A stretch of DNA of 6,772 bases from an uncultured beta proteobacterium (GTDB lineage: Bacteria > Pseudomonadota > Gammaproteobacteria > Burkholderiales > Burkholderiaceae_B). Both the position numbers and the translations under genes were made by a program. Of the stretch, positions 1 to 6,007 are shown piece after piece (within the stretch, counting starts at the first letter, position 1; each line of letters begins with the position of its first letter). Location: NCBI GenBank assembly GCA_903929925.1, contig CAIYWO010000427.1:1-6772 (forward strand). Direction: 5' to 3'. The notes under the pieces are model-generated. The model searched no databases and was not told the DNA's origin. It saw only the letters and a list, made by a program, of their open reading frames with translations.

Positions 1-50
1 AACTTTAAGGAATCAAGCTTAGGGATTACTTAACGCCACAAAAATAGACC

Positions 51-1457
51 TTAAACCAACTTCCAAGCGATCTCGGCGCGTAAGCCGCCGCCTGGGATGT
101 TTTGCATAATCAACTCTCCGTGATGCAACGAAGCGATCCGCTCAACAATTGCTAGCCCCAGACCAGTGCCCTCCTCTCGTACATCGGCGCCCCGTCGAAA
201 CCGCTGGGTAATTGTGGGTAGATCCTCCGGCGCAATGCCCGCACCTTGATCTTGGACATACAAACCATATCCTTTCTCATTTCCCCAGCTGCCTGCAGTG
301 ATTGTGGTACCAGCAGGACTGTATCGCACAGCATTACCCACCAAATTGCACAACGCCACATTCAACAGCTCTTCGTCGCCTCGTAGGCTGGCTAGGGACG
401 AACATACATCAAGCACTAATGACTGATTCTTCTGATTAAGAATCTCCGCCTCAGCATCCTGAACTTCTAGAAGCAAAGTTCTAATATCAATATTGTCATG
501 GGATAACTGTCGATGATTCTCCGGATCTAAGCGCGCCAACCGCAACATCTGCTCGATCAGACGCTGAGACCGATCTAGTCCTTCCAAGACCTGAGCCATG
601 AATTGCTCGCGTTGCAATGGATCGCTTGTCGCAATCGCCAGCTGCGCATGCAGCTTTGTACCTGCAAGCGGTGTCCTTAATTCATGTGCGGCATTAGAGG
701 TAAATCTTCGCTCGTTTTTTATACTGTCGCTTACGCGCTCGAGCAGACGATTAAATGCATAGATAATTGGACGTAACTCTAAAGGAATGTTCTGATCCGA
801 AACGGGAGAAAGATTCTCCGCCGATCGCGCGGACAAACTCGTTGCAACGCTATCCAGAGGCTTAATCGAGCGGGTCACCGAAACGTACATAAACAGCATC
901 AAAATGGGGAACGCGAAAAACAATGGGATAGCAATGCGTTCTGCTACGTCCAAACCGATTAAATCTCGGCTCGATAGCGGATGAGCAACTTGTAGATGAA
1001 ACCGCTTATCGGAACTTTTTTTCACGTAGATACGCCACGGCACGTCATCAATCACTTGCACATGAAAACCCGGCTCAGAGAAATTTTCCATAGACACAGC
1101 GTTAGCGGACATCAAAATAACAGGTCCTGATTCTTTACTAATTTTGAACGCTAGCTCTTGCTCGTAGGGCAGCCTGTCTTCGATATCAAGTTTTTCGATT
1201 AACGCTGTCTTTTGTTGATCAACGTCATTCTCAGTGAACCATCCAGGAGCATGATGCGTTTCTTCGTGGAATATTTGCGCTTCAAGAAGCCTGGCTGACA
1301 GCGACAGTTGGCCGTCAAGTAACTCTTCAGCTTCATGTTGCCCTTTGTCATAAGCCAAAAGTACTAAAGCTAGCCACACGACTAGCAATGGAATAAATAT
1401 TGCAATCAAAAGTTGGCGCCGCAGTGAGCCGCTTACCAGTGCCTCACGCCAACTCAT
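51..1457 (-). CDS. qseC: Sensor histidine kinase of the QseC/PmrB type (two-component system)
   Basis: Inner-membrane sensor kinase that should autophosphorylate on histidine and pass the phosphate to the response regulator encoded just upstream. The 468-residue protein has a short cytoplasmic N-terminus, TM1 at about 15-35, a periplasmic sensor region at about 36-173, TM2 at about 174-193, and a HAMP linker to about 245. The dimerisation/phosphoacceptor H-box NAAHELRTPL carries His258. The ATP-binding domain has the N-box (Asn375 in GNAVRYSP), G1 box DQGAGI (403-408), F-box QRFRRG and G2 box GTGLGLAIV (430-438). All catalytic motifs are intact and the length is normal for the family. The start ATG overlaps the regulator's stop (ATGA, 4 nt), which implies translational coupling. 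The sensor region contains a cluster of His and Glu (FHEETHH, residues 63-69) that might bind metal; this is inference. The family assignment is firm. The qseC name rests on gene order and on the QseB-like partner, so PmrB or TctE relatives are not excluded. Confidence 0.93.
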   Translation of the reverse strand: MSWREALVSGSLRRQLLIAIFIPLLVVWLALVLLAYDKGQHEAEELLDGQLSLSARLLEAQIFHEETHHAPGWFTENDVDQQKTALIEKLDIEDRLPYEQELAFKISKESGPVILMSANAVSMENFSEPGFHVQVIDDVPWRIYVKKSSDKRFHLQVAHPLSSRDLIGLDVAERIAIPLFFAFPILMLFMYVSVTRSIKPLDSVATSLSARSAENLSPVSDQNIPLELRPIIYAFNRLLERVSDSIKNERRFTSNAAHELRTPLAGTKLHAQLAIATSDPLQREQFMAQVLEGLDRSQRLIEQMLRLARLDPENHRQLSHDNIDIRTLLLEVQDAEAEILNQKNQSLVLDVCSSLASLRGDEELLNVALCNLVGNAVRYSPAGTTITAGSWGNEKGYGLYVQDQGAGIAPEDLPTITQRFRRGADVREEGTGLGLAIVERIASLHHGELIMQNIPGGGLRAEIAWKLV

Positions 1458-2113
1458 AGAGCACCCATCACATAACCCATTCCACGCACCGTCGTAATCA
1501 TGGCGCCTCCAAGTTTTTTTCGGAGGTGGTGTATATGTACCTCTACTGCATTACTTTCGACTTCATCCCCCCAGCCATAGAGACTTTGCTCTAAATCGGC
1601 ACGAGAGCGAATATGATTTTGATGACTAATCAAATCGTGTAACAAGGCATACTCTTTCGCTGACAAGGTGATATTCACACCATCTAATGACACGCGACGT
1701 GCGACAGGATCGAGCGATACATTTTTATAGGTCAGTTGAACGGTTCCAGACCCGGCCGCACGGCGTAAGAGCGCACGCATTCGTGCCAGCAATTCTGGCA
1801 AATCAAACGGTTTGGTTAAATAATCGTCCGCCCCAGCATCGAGGCCTTCAATTTTGCTCTCTCGGGTGTCACGCGCTGTCAATATTAAGACTGGTATGTT
1901 ATTGCCCTGTCGACGCAAAGACTGGAGAACTTTAATGCCATCCATGCGCGGTAGGCCTATGTCCAACACACACGCTGCATACTCACCGGTGGTGAGAGCC
2001 AACAACGCATCTTTTCCGTCCTGCACCCAGTCTACGGCGTAACCCGTCATCTTGAGCGCTGCTTCAATGCCACTGCCTAGGGAGCGATCATCTTCAGCGA
2101 TAAGAACCCGCAT
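1454..2113 (-). CDS. qseB: OmpR/PhoB-family response regulator, QseB-like
   Basis: Cytoplasmic DNA-binding response regulator, partner of the kinase that follows it. The receiver domain (about 1-115) has the acidic pair Asp8/Asp9, phosphoacceptor Asp51 in VLDIGLPRMDG, the conserved Thr79 (LTAR) and Lys101 (TKPF). The winged-helix DNA-binding domain (about 125-219) has the recognition-helix segment SNAVEVHIHHLRKKLG and ends with TVRGMGYVMG. These are the hallmarks of the QseB/PmrA branch of the OmpR family, and 219 residues is the usual length. A ribosome binding site AGGA (2124-2121) sits 7 nt before the ATG inside the end of the cytochrome b561 gene, and only 2 nt separate that gene's stop from this start. 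Regulators of this branch bind direct repeats of TTAAG-like half-sites; such a repeat lies at 2741-2757 ahead of the operon, which suggests autoregulation. No missing residues or odd features were seen. Confidence 0.95.
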   Translation of the reverse strand: MRVLIAEDDRSLGSGIEAALKMTGYAVDWVQDGKDALLALTTGEYAACVLDIGLPRMDGIKVLQSLRRQGNNIPVLILTARDTRESKIEGLDAGADDYLTKPFDLPELLARMRALLRRAAGSGTVQLTYKNVSLDPVARRVSLDGVNITLSAKEYALLHDLISHQNHIRSRADLEQSLYGWGDEVESNAVEVHIHHLRKKLGGAMITTVRGMGYVMGAL

Positions 2114-2115
2114 GA

Positions 2116-2688
2116 TTATTTCCTATTCTTCAAAGCGGGTAGCATTCGGACAAGTGTATTGTCGCGCACGATGTAATGATGAAATAACGCGGCGAGGGCA
2201 TGCAAGCAAATTAAAAAGTAACCAGCCTGCGCAAGCGTTTCATGAAGATTCTCAAGCCGTTTTCCGAATGCGCGATCCGGTCCAATCAACGCAGGCAAGT
2301 CTAAGCCAAAAAAGATAATTGGCTTTCCTTTTGCGCTAAGCATCAGCCAACCAACCACGGGAACGACTACCAAGAAAAGGTAGAGTACATAATGCATGAG
2401 CTTGCTAGAAAGGTGCTGCCAGCGCGGCGGCTTAGGCACAATTGCCGGTGTCACCTGTAAGGCGTTATAAGCAATACGTATCGTGACAAGTATCAGAATT
2501 GCGATACCTAGCCCAGAATGGAGAGGTTTCAGTGCTTGGCGTAAATCACTGCCTTTAGGAAAAAGGCCTTTGAGTTCAACCGTCGCGTACACGACGATGA
2601 GAAGCACGACCATTAGCCAATGCAAGCCGATGCTGATGCTAGAAAAACGACTTGAGTGTTTAACTGGAGCGGCAATTGATGTATTCAC
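2116..2688 (-). CDS. Cytochrome b561 family membrane protein
   Basis: Four-helix inner-membrane di-heme cytochrome of the prokaryotic b561 (CybB) family, which moves electrons between membrane quinone and another carrier; some members act as superoxide:ubiquinone oxidoreductases. The 190-residue protein has membrane segments at about 22-39, 56-77, 98-118 and 152-174. Histidines typical of the family are His23 (GLHW), His57 (KPLHSGLG), His149 (NLHETL) and His163 (CLHALAALFHH). The 14-residue gap between His149 and His163 resembles the ligand spacing in E. coli CybB as I recall it; I infer these four are the heme ligands. The start is GTG at 2688 with CGGA (2698-2695) 6 nt upstream. It is the first gene of a tight operon with the response regulator (2 nt gap) and kinase. 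Its physiological donor and acceptor cannot be read from the sequence. Confidence 0.92.
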   Translation of the reverse strand: MNTSIAAPVKHSSRFSSISIGLHWLMVVLLIVVYATVELKGLFPKGSDLRQALKPLHSGLGIAILILVTIRIAYNALQVTPAIVPKPPRWQHLSSKLMHYVLYLFLVVVPVVGWLMLSAKGKPIIFFGLDLPALIGPDRAFGKRLENLHETLAQAGYFLICLHALAALFHHYIVRDNTLVRMLPALKNRK

Positions 2689-2703
2689 GCTAGGTCCGAT
2701 AAA

Positions 2704-2737
2704 TGAACATTAAGTTGATCTTACATCTTAATGTTCA
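2704..2737. repeat. Perfect 11-bp inverted repeat in the gap before cytochrome b561
   Basis: TGAACATTAAG (2704-2714) and its exact reverse complement CTTAATGTTCA (2727-2737) are separated by 12 nt. The arms cover the predicted -10 and -35 of the b561 operon. It could be a dimeric regulator operator, or an AT-rich hairpin ending the transcript that comes from the binding-protein gene (stop at 2762). It is not a good intrinsic terminator: the stem is AT-rich and the minus-strand sequence after it is ATTTAT rather than a run of T. Confidence 0.6.
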
Positions 2738-2738
2738 A
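2709..2738 (-). promoter_or_regulatory. Candidate sigma70-type promoter for the b561-regulator-kinase operon
   Basis: On the minus strand, TTGAAC (2738-2733, 4/6 match to TTGACA) is followed after 18 nt by CTTAAT (2714-2709, 4/6 match to TATAAT). Transcription would begin near 2702, leaving a leader of about 14 nt that contains the CGGA ribosome binding site. The hexamers alone are weak. The call is helped by the adjoining TTAAG direct repeat ending 2 bp upstream of the -35, which is where an OmpR-family activator normally binds. The start site is a prediction only. Confidence 0.45.
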
Positions 2739-2740
2739 AC

Positions 2741-2757
2741 CTTAACGTACGCTTAAA
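2741..2757 (-). promoter_or_regulatory. Candidate PmrA/QseB-type response-regulator box
   Basis: Reading the minus strand, TTTAAG (2757-2752), 5 nt CGTAC, then GTTAAG (2746-2741) form a direct repeat with 11-bp periodicity. Known PmrA boxes follow YTTAAK-N5-YTTAAK, and this site matches 11 of 12 defined positions, in the direction of the downstream gene. A further ATTAAG half-site lies at 2732-2727, 14 bp on. It sits 2 bp upstream of the predicted -35, a usual position for an activator of this family. The operon it precedes encodes a regulator of this same branch, so autoregulation is the natural inference. Confidence 0.5.
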
Positions 2758-2761
2758 ACGA

Positions 2762-3727
2762 TCAGTCCACGCGCGCTCCAGATTCTTTAACCACTTTCGC
2801 CCACATGTCGTAGTCCCGCTTCAGGAAATCCGCCATGACCTGAGTTGATCCTCCGAGCACGACAGCGCCCTCACTTTTTAGCTTGGCGGTAAATGCAGAC
2901 GATGACATTGCCGCGTTAGCTTGCTTGTTGAGCAACTGAATAATTTCGTCAGAGGTGCCTGCCGGTGCGACTAACCCAAACCAGGTGATTGCTTCAAAAT
3001 TTGGGTATCCCGACTCAGCTACGGTCGGCACGTCCGGCAGCTCAGAAGCTCGCTGCAACGAGGTAACCGCGAGCGCGCGTAATTTGCCAGTGCGAATATG
3101 CCCCAATACAGTCGGCACCGAAGACATAAACATATCGACCTGGCCTCCGATCAAGTCATTCAACGCCAAATTGAATCCTTTATAGGGAATATGTTGAAGT
3201 TTGAAACCACCGACTTGCTGCATCAGTTCCGAGGCAAGGTGCGCTACCGTTCCGTTACCTGGAGAGGCAGAATTGATCGCGCCGGGGCGTGCCTTAGCAT
3301 CGGCAATCAGCTGGGTCAGGCTTGTATATTTGGAGTTAGCGGGCACAACGAGGACAACAGATGACGACGCAACCAACACGACGGGTTTTAAGTCTTTGAG
3401 CGGATTGTAAGGAAGCTTGCTATACAACGTTGGATTGATTGCCAGGTTACTTGTTTGACCCATCCCGATTGTGTACCCATCAGGGGTCGCCTTTGCAACA
3501 GCGTCAATACCCAAGTTACCGCCAGCACCAGGCTTATTGTCAGCGATCAGACTCCATCCGCTGGTTTTACTCATTGCGACACCCAATTCGCGCGAAATCA
3601 AATCAGTTCCACCACCAGGCGGAAAAGGGATCACCAAACGGATTGGCTTGCTGGGATAGCTCTGTGCACTAGCCGTTTGCAGTGCAATACTCAAAAGAAG
3701 ACCGAGCGACAGTATGGTTTTTTTCAT
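2762..3727 (-). CDS. Bug/TctC-family periplasmic solute-binding protein
   Basis: Secreted binding protein of the tripartite tricarboxylate transporter (TTT) receptor family, which captures small organic acids or related compounds in the periplasm. A Sec signal peptide is plain: MKKTILSL, a hydrophobic core, and an ASAQ cleavage region near residues 19-22. The mature start YPSKPIRLVIPFPPGGGTD, the segment NKPGAGGNLG, PDGYTIG and the later SELPDVPTVAESGYPNFE are family signatures. The protein has 321 residues, the normal length. I chose ATG 3727 rather than the ATG two codons earlier (3733): AGGGG at 3738-3734 is directly against the first ATG but 6 nt from the second, and MKK is a standard signal-peptide start. 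The ribosome binding site overlaps the stop of the upstream GST gene, so translation is probably coupled. No TctA/TctB membrane genes are in the window, as is common for orphan Bug proteins. The ligand is unknown; neighbours hint at a cyclic amide or its ring-opened acid. Confidence 0.93.
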   Translation of the reverse strand: MKKTILSLGLLLSIALQTASAQSYPSKPIRLVIPFPPGGGTDLISRELGVAMSKTSGWSLIADNKPGAGGNLGIDAVAKATPDGYTIGMGQTSNLAINPTLYSKLPYNPLKDLKPVVLVASSSVVLVVPANSKYTSLTQLIADAKARPGAINSASPGNGTVAHLASELMQQVGGFKLQHIPYKGFNLALNDLIGGQVDMFMSSVPTVLGHIRTGKLRALAVTSLQRASELPDVPTVAESGYPNFEAITWFGLVAPAGTSDEIIQLLNKQANAAMSSSAFTAKLKSEGAVVLGGSTQVMADFLKRDYDMWAKVVKESGARVD

Positions 3728-3733
3728 GATCAT

Positions 3734-3738
3734 CCCCT
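3734..3738 (-). promoter_or_regulatory. Ribosome binding site deciding the binding-protein start
   Basis: AGGGG on the minus strand lies 6 nt ahead of ATG 3727 and 0 nt ahead of ATG 3733, so the downstream ATG is the likely start. Its first two bases are the last two of the GST gene's TAG stop codon (3739-3737), which places termination and re-initiation at one spot. Confidence 0.65.
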
Positions 3739-4420
3739 AGACTTTCAGTCGTTCGTCTGCGGTAATTAAACCGTAAGAGGCGACGCTCTTTTCATAAACG
3801 TCTTTGCGCCAAACTTCCCGCATGGCTTCGTCGTACCATTGCCGCATGCTTGGTAGACCCAGAATGTGCTTGACATACGCTTGCGCTGGCGCGGCAAGCG
3901 ATAGCCCATAACTTTGAATCCGAAAAATAACTGGTGCAAAGAAGGCATCTACGGCCGTATACGTCTGGCCAGCCAAATACGGGCCACCAAACCGCTGTAA
4001 CCCATCACAAAACAACGCACTCACTCGCTCAATGTCTGCGCGCAACGCATCGTCAATCTTATTAAGTGTGACGCGTACCCCACAATTCATCTGACACTGC
4101 GTTCGCAGGGTCTGAAAACTGGAATGCATCTCTGCTGAAGCACTACGCGCCCAGGCCCGAGCAACGCGATCAGCGGGCCAACAAGCAGGTTCTTTCTCGG
4201 CAAGATATTCACAAATTGCGAGGGAATCCCAAACCAATGTTCCGTTGTCATCTAGGCAAGGTACCCTCCCCGTAGGTGAAAACTTCTTAAACGGCGATAC
4301 GTCGCTATTGTCGGCAAACGGAGTGATAATCTCTTCAAACGCGATCCCCTTCTCACGCAGCAAGACCCAAGGGCGCAAGGACCACGACGAATAGTTTTTG
4401 TTTGCAATGTAAAGTTTCAT
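3737..4420 (-). CDS. Glutathione S-transferase family protein
   Basis: Soluble GST-fold protein of 227 residues, expected to bind glutathione and to act in conjugation, thiol isomerisation or reduction. The thioredoxin-like N-terminal domain (about 1-76) begins MKLYIANKNYSSWSLRPW. Ser11/Ser12 or Ser14 are candidate active-site serines, as in Ser-type (zeta/theta-like) GSTs. Pro54 in GRVPCL is the conserved cis-proline, and Asp65-Ser66 (WDSLAICEYL) is the glutathione gamma-glutamyl contact. The all-helical C-terminal domain (about 85-220) has the conserved folding-motif Asp158 in AVDAFFAPV. It has several cysteines (55, 70, 80, 109, 113, 138). It follows the hydantoinase gene by 28 nt and precedes the binding-protein gene by 9 nt. 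An upstream GAGTGA is a modest ribosome binding site. Its reaction is not evident: a detoxifying or isomerising step on the hydantoinase pathway substrate is possible but unproven. Confidence 0.9.
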   Translation of the reverse strand: MKLYIANKNYSSWSLRPWVLLREKGIAFEEIITPFADNSDVSPFKKFSPTGRVPCLDDNGTLVWDSLAICEYLAEKEPACWPADRVARAWARSASAEMHSSFQTLRTQCQMNCGVRVTLNKIDDALRADIERVSALFCDGLQRFGGPYLAGQTYTAVDAFFAPVIFRIQSYGLSLAAPAQAYVKHILGLPSMRQWYDEAMREVWRKDVYEKSVASYGLITADERLKV

Positions 4421-4448
4421 TAGTCACTCACTCTAAGCTTTGACGGGG

Positions 4449-5906
4449 TCAGGTAAAAAACTTTCTTCGAACACTGTTAGGATTTCCATTTAATCGCTGC
4501 CGCGCGACAGGCTCTGGCGTTCCACACGCAAGCAGCTCTCCGTCGCCAGGCTCAAGCAACAAGCGATTATTTTGCACCGCCACGCGTCCTCGACTGATCA
4601 CGATCGTTGGCCAACCCATGATAGTTCTTCCTTCATAAGGCGTATAGCCTGCCTTGTCATGGAGCATCTCTGCGCGTACGATGCGCTTCACAGTTGGATC
4701 CCAAAGGGCCAGATCGGCATCACTTCCTACGGCAATCGCACCTTTGCGCGGAAATAGTCCATATGTTCGAGCGTGATTCGTCGAGCACAGTGCCACGAAG
4801 CGTTCGATCGGCATGCGGCCTGTCAAAACGCCCTCAGAAAACAGCAGGGCCATTCTGAGTTCAATGCCCGGCAAACCGTTCGCCATCTCGGTAAAAATAG
4901 TTTGCTCTCCACACGGAATCTTGCCGCTTTCATCAAACTTATACGGCGCGTGATCAGATGAGTACAGCTGTAGCGTTCCGTCTAACAAACTGTCCCACAC
5001 CGCTTTTTGCGAGATAGGATCGCGCGGGGGTGGACTACAGCAATATTTCGCGCCCTCCACACCGGGTAGGTCGAGATCCTCAGCGGTCAGAAAAAGGTAT
5101 TGCGGGCAACTTTCGGCCAGGATATTGAGACCCAAGGCTTGTGCGCCATGAATGATTCTTAACGGCTCAATACCCGATACATGCACAATCAAAATAGGCA
5201 CATCAATCAGCGCGGCCAGACTCACTGCTCTGTTAGTGGCTTCTGCTTCAGCGATTGGATCATGCGACACGCCATGAAACTTGGGCGAAGTATGACCAAA
5301 GCTTAGCAATTTGCGGGTCAACCAACGAATCATGTCATCGTTTTCAGCATGAATCATCACCAGCGCGCCCTCGGCATCCGCTAACTCTAGAATATCCAAA
5401 ATTTGTTCGTCTGTGAGTTTTAAGACTTCGTAAGTCATAAAGACTTTAAACGAGGTGATTCCACTGCGAATGGCTGCAGGCAAATGGTTTTTAAGCGTGT
5501 CGGGGTTGGGATCCGTAACAATTAAGTGCAGTGCGTAATCAATGAAGGCGCGTTGCTTTGCCAACGCCTTGTAGTCAGCGATCACGGTCGGCAAGTGATC
5601 TTTACGGTGCTGGACAGCGAAAGGAATAATCGTCGTTGTGCCACCGAATACCGCGGCACTTGTCGCGCTGAGAAAGTCGTCTGCCACGCGCATGCCCATA
5701 GGCGAGCGCTCATCTACATGGCAATGGCTATCAATACCACCTGGTAAAATCCATAAGCCCGTCGCGTCGATGTCGGAGACCGCTGCCGACAACCGATCAG
5801 CAATGATGGCGATCTTTCCATCTTTAATACCGATATCCGCGAAATAAGTCGTACTGGCGTCTGATATGCGCCCATTACGTATCGTCAAGTCAAATTCGTT
5901 CATCAT
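4449..5906 (-). CDS. Dihydropyrimidinase / D-hydantoinase family cyclic amidohydrolase
   Basis: Cytoplasmic binuclear-metal hydrolase of the amidohydrolase superfamily that opens cyclic amides (dihydropyrimidines, 5-substituted hydantoins) to N-carbamoyl acids. Numbered from the chosen start (485 residues), the metal ligands are all present: His61 and His63 (GGIDSHCHVDER), the lysine normally carboxylated Lys154 (FKVFMTY), His186 (MIHAEN), His242 (VHVSG) and Asp318 (SSDHAPY). Tyr159, five residues after the lysine, matches the catalytic tyrosine spacing. SPPPRDP and GYTPYEGR near the C-terminus are also typical of hydantoinases. The reading frame extends to an ATG at 5963, but the 19 extra residues (MPSEYRLNID...) are not family-like, whereas MMNEFDLTIRNGRI is the normal N-terminus. 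The ATG at 5903 is equally possible, and neither has a strong ribosome binding site. It heads the probable operon with the GST and Bug genes. No carbamoylase, racemase or dihydropyrimidine dehydrogenase is visible, so pyrimidine degradation specifically is not supported. Confidence 0.93.
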   Translation of the reverse strand: MMNEFDLTIRNGRISDASTTYFADIGIKDGKIAIIADRLSAAVSDIDATGLWILPGGIDSHCHVDERSPMGMRVADDFLSATSAAVFGGTTTIIPFAVQHRKDHLPTVIADYKALAKQRAFIDYALHLIVTDPNPDTLKNHLPAAIRSGITSFKVFMTYEVLKLTDEQILDILELADAEGALVMIHAENDDMIRWLTRKLLSFGHTSPKFHGVSHDPIAEAEATNRAVSLAALIDVPILIVHVSGIEPLRIIHGAQALGLNILAESCPQYLFLTAEDLDLPGVEGAKYCCSPPPRDPISQKAVWDSLLDGTLQLYSSDHAPYKFDESGKIPCGEQTIFTEMANGLPGIELRMALLFSEGVLTGRMPIERFVALCSTNHARTYGLFPRKGAIAVGSDADLALWDPTVKRIVRAEMLHDKAGYTPYEGRTIMGWPTIVISRGRVAVQNNRLLLEPGDGELLACGTPEPVARQRLNGNPNSVRRKFFT

Positions 5907-5984
5907 CAGTCTTGGATGGAAAGGGGTTTTGTAGTCTATATTAAGCCGATACTCACTCGGCATTCCACACAGATCGAGACCATT
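5907..5984. promoter_or_regulatory. Divergent intergenic region between hydantoinase and acyl-CoA synthetase genes
   Basis: About 78 nt separate the two chosen starts. The most AT-rich part is around 5937-5943: TATATT (5937-5942) is 5/6 to a plus-strand -10, and its complement TAATAT could serve the other strand. I found no good -35 at 16-18 nt for either. A 5-bp inverted repeat GCCGA/TCGGC with a 7-nt loop (5945-5961) could be a regulator half-site pair. The promoters must lie here or overlap the gene starts if both starts are right. Confidence 0.35.
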
Positions 5985-6007
5985 TTGATCGACATCGACC
6001 GATACTC
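5946..6007 (+). repeat. Two copies of CCGATACTC, 53 bp apart
   Basis: CCGATACTC occurs at 5946-5954 and 5999-6007, about five helical turns apart, flanking the predicted start of the acyl-CoA synthetase gene. A second small repeat, GATCGA, lies between them at 5972-5977 and 5987-5992. Such pairs can be regulator sites, but 9-bp and 6-bp matches may arise by chance and one copy falls inside the predicted coding region. Confidence 0.3.

Noticed and set aside
18..34. A second TTAAG-type direct repeat just after the kinase stop (minus strand GTTAAG-N5-CCTAAG).
   Set aside because: It matches the PmrA consensus at only 10 of 12 positions. By my rough hand estimate several such sites are expected by chance in this window. 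The gene it might control lies outside.
1..50. Possible terminator after the kinase gene.
   Set aside because: I found no stable stem followed by a T-run on the minus strand in these 50 nt; only weak 4-bp pairings around AAGCTT.
1687..2318. Overlapping plus-strand frames opposite the response regulator and cytochrome b561 genes.
   Set aside because: They are complements of well-conserved domains, lack sensible ribosome binding sites and resemble no known protein.
3439..3769. Plus-strand frames of 62-104 residues opposite the binding-protein gene.
   Set aside because: They are shadows of the signal peptide and PGGG region of a real gene; composition is unlike a folded protein.
4449..5906. 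Assignment of the hydrolase to reductive pyrimidine degradation.
   Set aside because: The active site fits both dihydropyrimidinases and hydantoinases, and no dihydropyrimidine dehydrogenase or beta-ureidopropionase gene is in the window.
5907..5963. Longer hydantoinase N-terminus starting at ATG 5963.
   Set aside because: The extra 19 residues do not look like the family, whose N-terminus matches MNEFDLTIRNGRI. The only Shine-Dalgarno-like bases, GGA, abut that ATG directly.
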